From Phytophthora sp. 'mugwort' (Eukaryota; Oomycota; Peronosporomycetes; Peronosporales; Peronosporaceae): DNA of 64,000 nucleotides. The first letter of the stretch is position 1; every line of letters starts with the position of its first letter. The stretch spans positions 1,922,001 to 1,986,000 of the forward strand of contig JAUCEF010000016.1 in assembly GCA_033558025.1 (NCBI GenBank), read 5' to 3'. Shown here piece after piece: positions 51,216-60,427 of the stretch. The translations under genes and the position numbers were made by a program. The notes beneath the pieces were generated by a model that ran no database searches, was not told the origin of the DNA, and was given only the letters and a program-made list of their open reading frames with translations.

Positions 51216-52964
51216 ATGGCGCCCCCGCCGTCAAACCAGCACCAGACGCCGAGATGCCCGACCACGCAGTCAACGAATCCCATTTATGTCTACACCAAGT
51301 TCGTGGTCGCCTCAGCACGGGCTACGACGGCGATCGCTGCAGCGATGATGGCCAACAGCAACTCTTCTGAAGTTGGTGAACTCAAGGCCCTGCACACTTC
51401 GGCCAGTGCACTGAGTTCCCCTCGGGGACGTAGTGGTCGCAACACGCCTCGCGAGAGAACCCAAGCGTATGCGAGTTTGCTGGATATTGTGCGGCCTCGG
51501 ACTGTCCCCGTATTGTTGCCCAAATTGACCTCGACTTCTCGACGCGGGAGTACTGAGGAAAAGGATGGTAAGCTTTCTCTCGTTCAGAAGCAGTCCGAGC
51601 TAGCAGAGAGTAGCAGGGACACCGGTACCAATCGAGAAAAAGAGACAAGACCACGGACGACCCCTACAGCTACAATGACAGCGCCTGTGACGGGAGATCG
51701 GGACGTGTTTCCTATGTGGATTCGTGACCGAAAGGATTTCCAGGTCTTCTTCCCTCGCTTCTCGGATCACGTGGTCACGGACGAGGAGATCCTGCAACAA
51801 GGAGTCCCAAAGGAACCGAATGAAAGAAATATCGTGGAGCTGCAGTGCATCGCGCGCTGGATTATGAAGATCCCGTCCATGTCGACGTTCTTGGACTTGA
51901 ATCAGGCCACAGAGATCGCCAAGTTGGCAAAGTATCGGGCCTTCCGTCCACACGAATTTGTCTTCCGCAAAGGCGACCTGGGCGATGCGTGCTATCTGGT
52001 TTTGAGTGGAGAGGTACAGATACTAATTGACGGCGAGAAGGTGGCGTCAGTCACCAAAAACTCTGCGTTTGGTGACATTGCGCTTCAGCTCGAGAACGCA
52101 ACACGAGGAGCCGACGTCCAGGCTGCGTTCCCGTCTGGAGCGGGGAATTCTACACTATCACCTGGTGCATTGACGCCACATTTTCCACTATCCGCGATAG
52201 GATGCGAAGTGTTAATGATCATGGCGGAGGATTATCACAAGACGCTGGCGAGGTGTCAAACACGAAGACGGAAGCATCTCGTCAACTGGTTGCACACAGA
52301 CGTCACGCTTTTTCGTGACTGTGTGGAAAGTAAACTGCACTTTTTCGAGCTTGTGTCGATCGACGTGCCACTGAAAAAGGGTGAAGTGCTCTACACTCAA
52401 GGGGAATCCGTAGGAGCTTTCTACATTGTGCGCTCTGGTCGAGTGCGACTCGAGGTTGATATTCAATATGAACGTCGACATCGATGGCCATGTGGCAAGC
52501 ACAAATGGAAGCAGCAGGTACATGCAGTTCACTCGCGCGTACCGTTCCACACTGAGGAAAGCGCCGGCTTTTTTGGCTTTGAAATGTTCATTGAAGGCCA
52601 GCAAACACGCGCATACACAGTTGTGGCGGACTCCCCGACAGTGGAACTGGTAGCATTGAACCGTGTGGACTGCTTCTCGCCGTACTTTTCATTTACTCCA
52701 CGTGCGTTAGATCGGATTCACGATAAGAAGGATAAATGCCGAGATCTGGCGCAGCGAAAAGTACAGCACCAGCTTCGAGCATTTCGCCGGTCGCAGAACT
52801 CAGCAGCGCACAAGAACAGCCCCGACACGCAGCCACCGGTCGTTGTCCAGCGCAAGTTTCCACAGTCGCGTGAGACTCCCGAGTTTCAGTTCCCATGTCT
52901 GCGTCCTGCAAAGTGGAAAGCGGACAACGAAGTGGTTTGCGCACTACAGCAATCATGTCAATGA
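51216..52964 (+). CDS. Protein with two cyclic-nucleotide-binding domains
   Basis: The 582-residue protein has a Ser/Thr-rich disordered N-terminus (about 200 residues) and two CNB domains. Domain 1 (about 225-345) has FVFRKGDLGDACYLVLSGEV and FGDIALQLENATRGADV. Domain 2 (about 370-485) has LKKGEVLYTQGESVGAFYIV, RSGRVRLEV and FFGFEMFIEGQQTRAYTV. The phosphate-binding cassettes (canonical FGELALxxxxPRAATV) are degenerate, and the second lacks the usual Arg-Ala pair. Binding of cAMP or cGMP is therefore doubtful. No kinase or channel domain is attached. The C-terminus is basic. It resembles PKA-regulatory-like proteins, without a clear inhibitor sequence. A frame extension before 51216 was not seen. 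Confidence 0.7.
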   Translation: MAPPPSNQHQTPRCPTTQSTNPIYVYTKFVVASARATTAIAAAMMANSNSSEVGELKALHTSASALSSPRGRSGRNTPRERTQAYASLLDIVRPRTVPVLLPKLTSTSRRGSTEEKDGKLSLVQKQSELAESSRDTGTNREKETRPRTTPTATMTAPVTGDRDVFPMWIRDRKDFQVFFPRFSDHVVTDEEILQQGVPKEPNERNIVELQCIARWIMKIPSMSTFLDLNQATEIAKLAKYRAFRPHEFVFRKGDLGDACYLVLSGEVQILIDGEKVASVTKNSAFGDIALQLENATRGADVQAAFPSGAGNSTLSPGALTPHFPLSAIGCEVLMIMAEDYHKTLARCQTRRRKHLVNWLHTDVTLFRDCVESKLHFFELVSIDVPLKKGEVLYTQGESVGAFYIVRSGRVRLEVDIQYERRHRWPCGKHKWKQQVHAVHSRVPFHTEESAGFFGFEMFIEGQQTRAYTVVADSPTVELVALNRVDCFSPYFSFTPRALDRIHDKKDKCRDLAQRKVQHQLRAFRRSQNSAAHKNSPDTQPPVVVQRKFPQSRETPEFQFPCLRPAKWKADNEVVCALQQSCQ

Positions 52965-53076
52965 TATAAAAGACAGGAATTAATACAAAAAAGCGCTTGG
53001 ATTTTTCAATGGTATCGATTGGTAAACTATTATTTCGAAGCACGAGGTTTGAGTCACTGCTCGCTATAATAACTTA

Positions 53077-53793
53077 CTACATTGTGAGGGCAGCCACTAC
53101 TAGTGTCGTAGTTATGGTTGCGGTCAGGACGATTGATACTCCGAATGAACGTGGCGCCGACTGGGACGTCGTTGTCGAAATGGATTTGTCGGAGCCGTCA
53201 GTAGTTGGAGCTGTCGTCGCTGTCGTGGGGGCATCACTGGAGTAAAACTTGAGGGCTCCATCTTCACATGAATGGGATGTGATTGATGCGTTCGTCACTT
53301 TGGTGGTCTTTACAGCCGTGCCACTGCAGCTAACGCCCCGATACGTCACGAATGTTGCCGATCCATCCGTGTACAAAGATACTTTCATACTGGAGGCTCC
53401 GTTGTCAGTGACCAAGCAACTACCATCGGACCGGAACGCCACACCAGACAGTAACTTATCGCACTCGGCTCCGGATTCGTAGATCTCCATCACTACGTAC
53501 AGCTTGTCTCCGTAGATAGCAGCCGCCACTGCATCGTACTTGTCTGAGACACAAACTCGATCCCAATACAGATTCTCGCCATCAATGTTGACACTCGAGC
53601 AGGTCGTGATCGCAGCGCAAGACGGAGGGGGCGATTCCTGGAAGCCAATGATGGTCGGTACCGACGAACAACTTGAATCCGTGTGCAGCTTGTAAACTGC
53701 TGATTCGCCGTTCACATGGTCTGAAAATAAGAGGAAGGAAACTAGACTTACAACTAGGTACGCCCAAGGTGCTCCGTGCGGGTGAGGGCTCAT
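53077..53793 (-). CDS. GPI-type surface protein with TKL-receptor-type ectodomain
   Basis: This 238-residue protein has a signal peptide (1-29) and the same Cys-rich ectodomain as the proteins at 20836 and 23336: YKLHTDSSCSSVPTIIGF, CAAITTCSSV, WDRVCVSDKYD, YVVMEIYESGAECDKL, FRSDGSC, TDGSATFVTYRGVSC, and SITSHSCEDGALKFYSSD. A Thr/Ser-rich stalk leads to a hydrophobic end (about 217-238) that runs to the last residue with no cytosolic tail, the pattern of a GPI-attachment signal. No kinase is present. It may share a ligand with the receptor kinase; that is inference. It lies between the CNB gene (tail-to-tail) and PCCA. Confidence 0.75.
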   Translation of the reverse strand: MSPHPHGAPWAYLVVSLVSFLLFSDHVNGESAVYKLHTDSSCSSVPTIIGFQESPPPSCAAITTCSSVNIDGENLYWDRVCVSDKYDAVAAAIYGDKLYVVMEIYESGAECDKLLSGVAFRSDGSCLVTDNGASSMKVSLYTDGSATFVTYRGVSCSGTAVKTTKVTNASITSHSCEDGALKFYSSDAPTTATTAPTTDGSDKSISTTTSQSAPRSFGVSIVLTATITTTLVVAALTM

Positions 53794-54030
53794 ATCTTTC
53801 GTTGTGACTTCTGGAATGGCCTCTGGATACGGATACGGCGACTCGCCGAGGGGTCAGTGGCAAAAAGATCGGCGCCTATTGTCAGATTCTCCTACAACTG
53901 TACCGATAGTGGCGTTTTAATCATTAAAAATGAAGTTGCCATTTTTTTCGTTCCATCGTTGGACGTTGTCGTCCTGTAACATCGTCAAACTTCCGTTGCT
54001 AGATTTGCATGTAGAGTGCCGTCGAAGCGT

Positions 54031-56328
54031 TTATTCATACTCGAGAATGACTTCGTCCACCTTGAGTGAGTCACCAGCAGCGCGCACAATGCTTTTGATA
54101 ACGCCCTTCTTCTCGGAGCGAAGCACGTTCTGCATCTTCATGGCCTCCACGACGGCCAGCTCCTGGCCGAGCTCGACGTGCTGGCCGACCTCCACCGCCA
54201 CCGAAATGAGCATACCGGGCATCGGACATAGCAGTAAGTTCGACGTATCAACCTCGGGCTTCGGCTGCATGTGCTTGCCATACGCATCCTCTAGCTCATT
54301 GCGCACAACCACATCATGCACCGCACCATGGAATTGAAGACGGAATCCCTCGGGTAGCGTCTGCAGCATTTGCGATGCCAATCGCACGTCGGCTGCTCCG
54401 TCCTGCTTTGTGTACGACGCCTTGAACAGCGGACCGTTCAACGACCACTCCACATCACCCACAATGTGCCACTTGTTGTCCACCATAGCCAGCGTTACCG
54501 TTTGAGTGCGATATCGCTTGTTCTCGGTATCGATCTCCACGACAACAACGGGCTTCGACTCTCCAAATGGGCCATCAATGCTAACAGCTAGCTGAGCACC
54601 TAAATGTTTGAGGTCGTTGCGCTCCGCCAGCGCAATTAGATCCTTGGCCGATAGACCGGGGATGAGTGCACGCAGGCGAGGAACAACTCCCGACTGGTCA
54701 GACACAAACTCCAGTTCATCTTTGTTGAGGGACTTAAACGAGTTAAACCCTTCCGCGGTTGTCGATTGAATGCGGCCTGAGATCTGGCTGCTGGCACTTG
54801 CCTTCTTTAGGTGCATGATCGCGCCAACCACTCTGAGATCCTCGATCTCGGGCGCTGTCAGCTTCACACCATCAAAGCCATCCGGGTACTCCTCCTCAAT
54901 GAATTTCGTGGTGATCTTGCCGCTTACGAAGCGAGGATGACGATAGACATCCTGTAAAAATGCAACGTTATTGCCAGGTCCACGGATCACGTAGTTGTCC
55001 AGCGCCGTCTTCATATGTTCCAGGCACTCCGAGCGGTCCTTGCCGTATGTGATGAGCTTCGAGATCATCGGATCGTAGAACATGGAGATATCGCTTCCTT
55101 CGCTAACACCTGAGTCCACACGAACACCCGGGAGGTGAACCGGCTCCTCGTACTGCAGAAGTCGTCCGATAGAAGGCAGGAAACCTCGCAGCGGGTCCTC
55201 AGCGTACACACGGCTTTCCATAGCCCAGCCGTGGATCTTCACAGGTCCATCGACCAACTCCTTGGGAAGCTCATGTCCTGCCGCCACGCGGATCATCTGC
55301 TCCACGAGGTCCACGCGTGAGATGAGCTCCGTCACAGGGTGCTCCACTTGCAGACGCGTGTTCATCTCTAAGAAGTAGAAGTTTTTGTGCTTATCACATA
55401 GGAACTCCACCGTGCCGGCACTGACATACCCCACCTTTTTGGCCAGCATCGCGGCCTGCTTGCCCATGGCCATTCTCGTCTCCGGATCTAACAGCACGCT
55501 CGGCGCCTCTTCAATCACTTTCTGGTTACGACGTTGGATGGAGCACTCCCTCTCAGGCAGCGGAACTACATTTCCGTACGAGTCCGCGATCAGCTGGATC
55601 TCAATGTGACGCGGGTCCTCAATAAACTTCTCAAGGAACATCCTGTCGTCTCCGAAGCTGCTGGCCGCCTCCTCCTTTGACAGTCGGTAGCCTATACGCA
55701 CTTCATCGTCATTATAGGCGACGCGCATGCCCTTTCCACCTCCGCCGGCACTGGCCTTGATCATGACAGGGTAGCCGATTTCCTGGGCCACTTTGACCGC
55801 TTCATCAGCCGTGTCAATCTCTCCCAGGAAACCCGGAATGGTGTTGACGCCCGCGTCCATGGCTAGCTGCTTGGACTCGATCTTGTCGCCCATGGCCTGG
55901 ATGGCCACGTGGCCAGGGCCGATGAAGGCCACCCCAATGGCCTCCAGGGCTTCGCAGAAATCCTTGTTCTCTGACAGGAAGCCGTAGCCCGGGTGCACAG
56001 CCTGCGCACCCATGGCCTGGACGGCCGCCACGATCTTGGGGATGCTCAAATAGCTCTGATTCGATGGCGCGGGCCCCACACATACAGCCTCGTCAGCCAT
56101 GTGCACGGCCACCGAGTTCACGTCGGGCTCCGAGTACACGGCCACGGTCTTAATGCCCAGCTTCTTGCACGTGCGTATGACGCGCACGGCGATCTCGCCA
56201 CGGTTGGCCACAAGGATCTTGTCGAAGAGCTTCTCCTGAGGGGCCGCGTGCAGCTGGCGCAGGGCCGCAGGTGTAGACCGGCGTCCGCCAGACAGTAGCT
56301 GGCGTCGCAGTAGGCGGGCCGACAGCAT
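54031..56328 (-). CDS. PCCA: Propionyl-CoA carboxylase alpha subunit, mitochondrial
   Basis: The 765-residue protein begins with an Arg/Ser-rich mitochondrial targeting sequence (1-30). Then come the biotin carboxylase domain (DKILVANRGEIAVRVIRTCK; ATP-grasp KASAGGGGKGMRVAY; FLEMNTRLQVEHPVTE), a BT-type linker with a beta-barrel (KPVVVVEIDTENKRYRTQTV) and the biotinyl domain with EAMKMQN (Lys near 731). The domain order and BT linker fit PCCA rather than methylcrotonyl-CoA carboxylase. With the beta subunit it carboxylates propionyl-CoA to methylmalonyl-CoA in odd-chain fatty acid and branched amino acid breakdown. An oomycete core promoter lies about 55 nt upstream of the ATG, which supports this start. 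Confidence 0.9.
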   Translation of the reverse strand: MLSARLLRRQLLSGGRRSTPAALRQLHAAPQEKLFDKILVANRGEIAVRVIRTCKKLGIKTVAVYSEPDVNSVAVHMADEAVCVGPAPSNQSYLSIPKIVAAVQAMGAQAVHPGYGFLSENKDFCEALEAIGVAFIGPGHVAIQAMGDKIESKQLAMDAGVNTIPGFLGEIDTADEAVKVAQEIGYPVMIKASAGGGGKGMRVAYNDDEVRIGYRLSKEEAASSFGDDRMFLEKFIEDPRHIEIQLIADSYGNVVPLPERECSIQRRNQKVIEEAPSVLLDPETRMAMGKQAAMLAKKVGYVSAGTVEFLCDKHKNFYFLEMNTRLQVEHPVTELISRVDLVEQMIRVAAGHELPKELVDGPVKIHGWAMESRVYAEDPLRGFLPSIGRLLQYEEPVHLPGVRVDSGVSEGSDISMFYDPMISKLITYGKDRSECLEHMKTALDNYVIRGPGNNVAFLQDVYRHPRFVSGKITTKFIEEEYPDGFDGVKLTAPEIEDLRVVGAIMHLKKASASSQISGRIQSTTAEGFNSFKSLNKDELEFVSDQSGVVPRLRALIPGLSAKDLIALAERNDLKHLGAQLAVSIDGPFGESKPVVVVEIDTENKRYRTQTVTLAMVDNKWHIVGDVEWSLNGPLFKASYTKQDGAADVRLASQMLQTLPEGFRLQFHGAVHDVVVRNELEDAYGKHMQPKPEVDTSNLLLCPMPGMLISVAVEVGQHVELGQELAVVEAMKMQNVLRSEKKGVIKSIVRAAGDSLKVDEVILEYE

Positions 56329-56380
56329 GACAGAGTGATGTTCACCTTCGCCTCAGAGGTTGAAGTGCGAGTGCTCGCGC

Positions 56381-56396
56381 GGAATGCGGAATGAGA
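56381..56396 (-). promoter_or_regulatory. Inr-FPR core promoter of PCCA
   Basis: The minus strand reads TCTCATTCCGCATTCC, matching the oomycete Inr-FPR consensus (GCTCATTYYNCAWTTT) at most positions with exact spacing. The likely transcription start is the A of CATT, about 64 nt before the ATG. Confidence 0.7.
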
Positions 56397-56455
56397 ATTG
56401 GCCCTTGCTTTTGTGGTGGTGGTGGATTCGGAGCATAGTGAGATTAAGTGAGTAG

Positions 56456-56734
56456 TTACTTGAATAGTGGCCCCTCGCCGGTTGAAGTTGCGGTTTTCAG
56501 ATGCAACTTGGACAAGTATGCTGCATACAACGCGTCAGTGGTTTCTGGCGGATGGGTGGCACCAGCCGCAACGCACGACGCGCAAGGTCTCGACGGAGTG
56601 GCGGGGCTGCAGCGCGAGTACTTGCGGCCCTGCGCGGTGATTAACGCACGTTTGGCCTCACGACTCTTGAGCAACAACGCCGCCCTGGCCAGAATGCAGT
56701 CGCTATCGTGTTCTGACACCGACAGTCGCTCCAT
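56456..56734 (-). CDS. Small hypothetical protein
   Basis: A 92-residue ORF (ILARAALLLKSREAKRALIT; TTDALYAAYLSKLHLKTAT) in the same orientation as PCCA and about 60 bp upstream of its promoter. An upstream ORF at 56964-56850 (MASQKLSSRAPSTLALAIAL) could be a first exon, but no intron with agreeing phases was found. No family was recognised. It may be spurious. Confidence 0.3.
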   Translation of the reverse strand: MERLSVSEHDSDCILARAALLLKSREAKRALITAQGRKYSRCSPATPSRPCASCVAAGATHPPETTDALYAAYLSKLHLKTATSTGEGPLFK

Positions 56735-57048
56735 GTTGTCCTAGACGCAGACATTTGCCCAATAAATTTCCCAGGATAATGGCACGTGAGTCTAGTGCTG
56801 ACTGGCGTATAAGACGCCAGGGTAGGTGGAGCTTGCGCGTCACCGCGAGCTGCATTTGTACAGTAAGGAGGGGTTGACGAATCAGCAGGCCGTTTTGCCT
56901 CTACAAGTGCGATGGCGAGCGCCAAGGTGCTGGGAGCTCTCGAAGACAGTTTTTGGCTTGCCATCACACGCTTAGGCAAATCGAAAGGATTGGCAACAGA
57001 TTGACGATTGCGTTTAACAAATTGGAGTTCTGCCTTTTGGTGATGCAT

Positions 57049-58540
57049 ATCTACAGTTTTTCGTACGAACAGAAGCCCTCTTTGTCGTCTAATAGGTGCT
57101 TGCTAGCGGCACTTCCAGTACCGGCACCGAGGTTGCGAGCGCAGCTTCCAATACAACGTGCGATCAGGGCTATACATACAACAATCGCCTTTTGTGTTGT
57201 TCGCAGCATCTCCATACGTCTGGTTTGTTTGCGTCCATGATGTTGAGTATCGTCTCATAGCGCCCGTTGAGTTCTCGATATTGCGCGGTTCAGGTGTTGA
57301 GCAGCCTTTTATTCGCTTTATCTATTGAACCAGAATACCATTTTGAAGACGAACCGTCCTCGATACACCAAGTAGGGCTTTGAACCGACGAGCGCTATTA
57401 CAGCATTGCCCGAGTCTTACCCTATTTTGCCTCGTGCTCAGCGAGTATTGCAGTATGTGCACTCCGGGCAACTTCGCCTCCTCGCCCGCCATAACCATCG
57501 CGTCCAAGGTTGTGCTTGTTCTGCATCATGGCAAAAGTGCTAAAGCCATGTCCGGCTGTTCGATTTCGATATTCAGTGTCCGTAACGCAAAATTCGAAAA
57601 GCATCCGCAACCATTACGTATATTTATTTGCTCGTGTCCCCTTTGTCGCCTTGGCGTGGTCTCACGGACGCACTAAGTACGGCCTGTGACGCGATCATTT
57701 TGAACACGACAAACTTGCGAGGATTAGTGCCATGGTGACGACGCCAAGCGATAGCGTTACGCTCGACACTGCGTGCATTCCAAGTAGCTAAATGCATCTA
57801 TTTCCTCTACTAATGATGTCATTGATTGGTCCCGTATCATTGCAAGAAGTAGATGAGATGCGAGCTTGGCCTCAAACATGGTTATGGATCTACAATTGTT
57901 TTTGCAAATTCCTGGCCGTAGTGCCTAGAGTTTAATTCAGCAGTAAATTTACGACTCACCAATTCGGTCGCTTGCTGGGGGCCATGACTTTCAATGAGAG
58001 CAAGACAGAAGAATTGAAGACACGAGACTTGGACGTCGTCCCTATGGATGAAGCAAAGTGGGCCACTGGGACTGCTTCTAATGGGGCGGGCTAAAAGTGC
58101 TGCTGCCGGCTCGCCAGCTCCAAGTGCGGAACATTCTAACGAGTGTGAACTACATGGAGCGGGTGTTCGACCTTATCGCAAGCTGACCGATTGTTTAGTG
58201 ACGCATGTTATCCCTCGGGGTCTACCAGTTTTACTGGGAGATTTTGTGCCTGCTAGTAGGTGACCACTTTCTTGAACATGGCCCCAAACAATTGTAGGGC
58301 GTACTCGAGTTCTTCCATTTATCGCGCTATGTGCTGCTGCATTTGGTGCTCTTCACAACGAAGTGTGACTGAGAGGGCGACGATATTGCGCGGCCAGGTC
58401 TCCGACGATAGCCTCATACAGTACTACCAAACTGGTTCGGAGATCGCCGAACAGGTCAAGACGTAGAAAGATGCAATGGATAACCAGGAGTGGAAGTGAC
58501 CTCGTTTCATTCGTTCATGGTTCAAGTGATGTTGTACATT
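57049..58540. other. Intergenic region without a supported gene
   Basis: About 1.5 kb upstream of the small ORF and downstream of the first dehydrogenase gene. Short ORFs at 57380-57676 and 58048-58466 have no recognisable domain. A 14-base T run lies at about 58539-58552, just beyond the dehydrogenase stop. Confidence 0.4.
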
Positions 58541-58601
58541 TTTTTTTTTTTTGTTCAGCGTGTGGGGAGGTTGTTCCTACATAGGTCGGACAGAATTTTA
58601 C

Positions 58602-59672
58602 TTAGTTCTCGAGCACGACACGGTAGCGCACCGTGCCGTTGCGCACCATCTGGATGCCCTCGTTTACCTTGCTCATGGGCATCTTCTGGATCACGGGGCG
58701 TACGTTCTTCTTGGACGCCAGCTCCAGCATGTCCTTAATGTCCTGGATGCTGCCGATGGCGCTGCCTTTGAAGTTGGCGCCCTTGCCCACCAGCGGGAAC
58801 GGCTTGAACTTGATCTCGTCGTTCGGCAGACCCACCATGATAACCGTACCGTGCACCGCCAGGAAGCTCAGGAACAGCGTGTAAGGCATGTTGTTGGCGT
58901 CGGCCGTGATGAGCAGGATGTCCACCGAGTTGGCCGCGTCCGCCGCCTGTTTCTCGTCAGTATACACGACAAACTCGTCGGCACCGAGACGACGGATCTC
59001 CTGCTCCTTGTTGGCCGAGCGGGAGAAGGCCACGACGGCAGCGGCGCCCATGGCCTTGGCAAACTGGATGCCAAGGTGACCCAGGCCACCAATACCCACA
59101 ATGCCCACGCGGTCGCCGGGTTTAATGCCTACTTCCTTGAACGGCGTAAACACCGTGGTGCCGGCGCACAGCAGCGGCGCCGCCACGTCCGAAGGGATGT
59201 TGTCCGGGATCTTGAAAACGTACTCGTGCGTGACGCGGATGTAGTCGGCATACCCTCCGTACGTGATGGCGCCGTCCGTCTTATTGTACTTGGAGTTATA
59301 CGTGCCCACGCGGTGGCGGCAGTAGGCGTCCGTACCATTGGCGCACTCTTTGCAGGGCTCGTCCGGGATTTTATTGAGGCAGGCCCAGACCTGCGCGCCA
59401 ACGCCCACGCGGTCGCCCACCTTCATGTCCTTTACCTCCTTACCGGCTAGCGTCACCTCGCCCACGATCTCGTGGCCCACCACGCACGGGTACATGGTCT
59501 GGCCCCAGCCGCTGTCCATAGTGTGCAGGTCGGAGCCGCAGATACCGCAGTGCGATATCTTGATCTCCACGTCCTCAGGGCCCAGCGGACGCGACTGGTA
59601 CTCCCATGGCTTGGCATCCTCTCCCTTGGCGAACGTGGCGTACGCGTGGACAGTCCTCGGGGCAGTCGACAT
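58602..59672 (-). CDS. Zinc alcohol dehydrogenase, cinnamyl-alcohol-dehydrogenase type (copy 1)
   Basis: The 356-residue medium-chain dehydrogenase has the catalytic zinc Cys in SHCGICGSDLHTMDSGWG and the zinc His in VVGHEIVGEV. The four structural-zinc Cys lie in WACLNKIPDEPCKECANG and DAYCRH. The cofactor fold is GIGGLGHLGIQFAKAMGA. SRSANKEQE after the second strand suggests NADP(H). These features fit the CAD/YahK/ADH6 group that reduces aldehydes or oxidises aromatic and aliphatic alcohols. It is cytosolic, with no targeting sequence. It is a tandem duplicate of the gene at 60428-61495, in the same orientation. An initiator-like promoter lies about 60-75 nt upstream. Confidence 0.9.
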   Translation of the reverse strand: MSTAPRTVHAYATFAKGEDAKPWEYQSRPLGPEDVEIKISHCGICGSDLHTMDSGWGQTMYPCVVGHEIVGEVTLAGKEVKDMKVGDRVGVGAQVWACLNKIPDEPCKECANGTDAYCRHRVGTYNSKYNKTDGAITYGGYADYIRVTHEYVFKIPDNIPSDVAAPLLCAGTTVFTPFKEVGIKPGDRVGIVGIGGLGHLGIQFAKAMGAAAVVAFSRSANKEQEIRRLGADEFVVYTDEKQAADAANSVDILLITADANNMPYTLFLSFLAVHGTVIMVGLPNDEIKFKPFPLVGKGANFKGSAIGSIQDIKDMLELASKKNVRPVIQKMPMSKVNEGIQMVRNGTVRYRVVLEN

Positions 59673-59730
59673 GGCTTCGGTCGGTTGGATCTGTTGCTGC
59701 TGGTAGTGGTTGACTTGTCAGGCGTTGATG

Positions 59731-59746
59731 AAAACAGGAAATGAGC
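59731..59746 (-). promoter_or_regulatory. Inr-FPR core promoter of dehydrogenase copy 1
   Basis: The minus strand reads GCTCATTTCCTGTTTT: a perfect initiator half (GCTCATTYYN) and a partial FPR half. It begins 74 nt before the ATG at 59672. Confidence 0.65.
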
Positions 59747-59749
59747 TTC

Positions 59750-60427
59750 CGTCGGCCGGGAGGAACGAAGCAGCTTGTTTGTGCTGACGTACTCACCGCT
59801 CATAGTATGGTCATCAGCGCCTCGTCTCTCGTCCACTTCAGTAACCGATGCATACAAACGTCAAGTTCTTGGCTGTGGGACATTCGATTGTAAACTTGCC
59901 GGTGGTTGACGCGCGTATGCTGGACAAGAGACGAGATCCGAACTGCGCCGAATTTAGGGGCTGGTTACGGGCTCCGATTGTTTACACTGAGCTCGAGGCA
60001 CACGCGCCAGATCTTTGCAGTCGCCACTGAAATGCGCGACACCACCCGTTTTGTCCCAGGGCTGGCAATTCCAGCCGATATCGCGGAGATGGCTGGTGGC
60101 AATTACAGCAGGTCAGCCATGAGCGCTCGGGGGAATGCTGCTCGGCAGGATGCCTCCAAATTCGACGGGCAACTCAAGCAGCGCAGGACTGATTGCACAC
60201 AGTAATCCGTAACGCGTCTGCGGCCGTTCTGGTGCAATGCAACACTCAACGGAACTACAACCTGTAACCCAGCCCTCGGACTTGGAGCTGTAAATCAAGG
60301 TGGCCAAAGTCACGTTCCCACTCAAAGATACCTGAAAACAAAACAAAATTGTGTATATTCGGTGCAGCCACCACACAAACGGAGACGGATGCACCCCCTC
60401 TACAGTAGTGTTAAAAATGTCCTACGC
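59750..60427. other. Spacer between the tandem dehydrogenase genes
   Basis: Holds the copy 1 promoter region and the 3' end of copy 2. Small ORFs show no domain. Confidence 0.4.

Noticed and set aside
56850..57048. Upstream exon for the small ORF at 56456-56734
   Set aside because: Candidate donor and acceptor sites do not give agreeing phases.
58551..59450. 299-residue plus-strand ORF
   Set aside because: It is the antisense shadow of dehydrogenase copy 1; composition is His/Val/Arg-rich without a domain.
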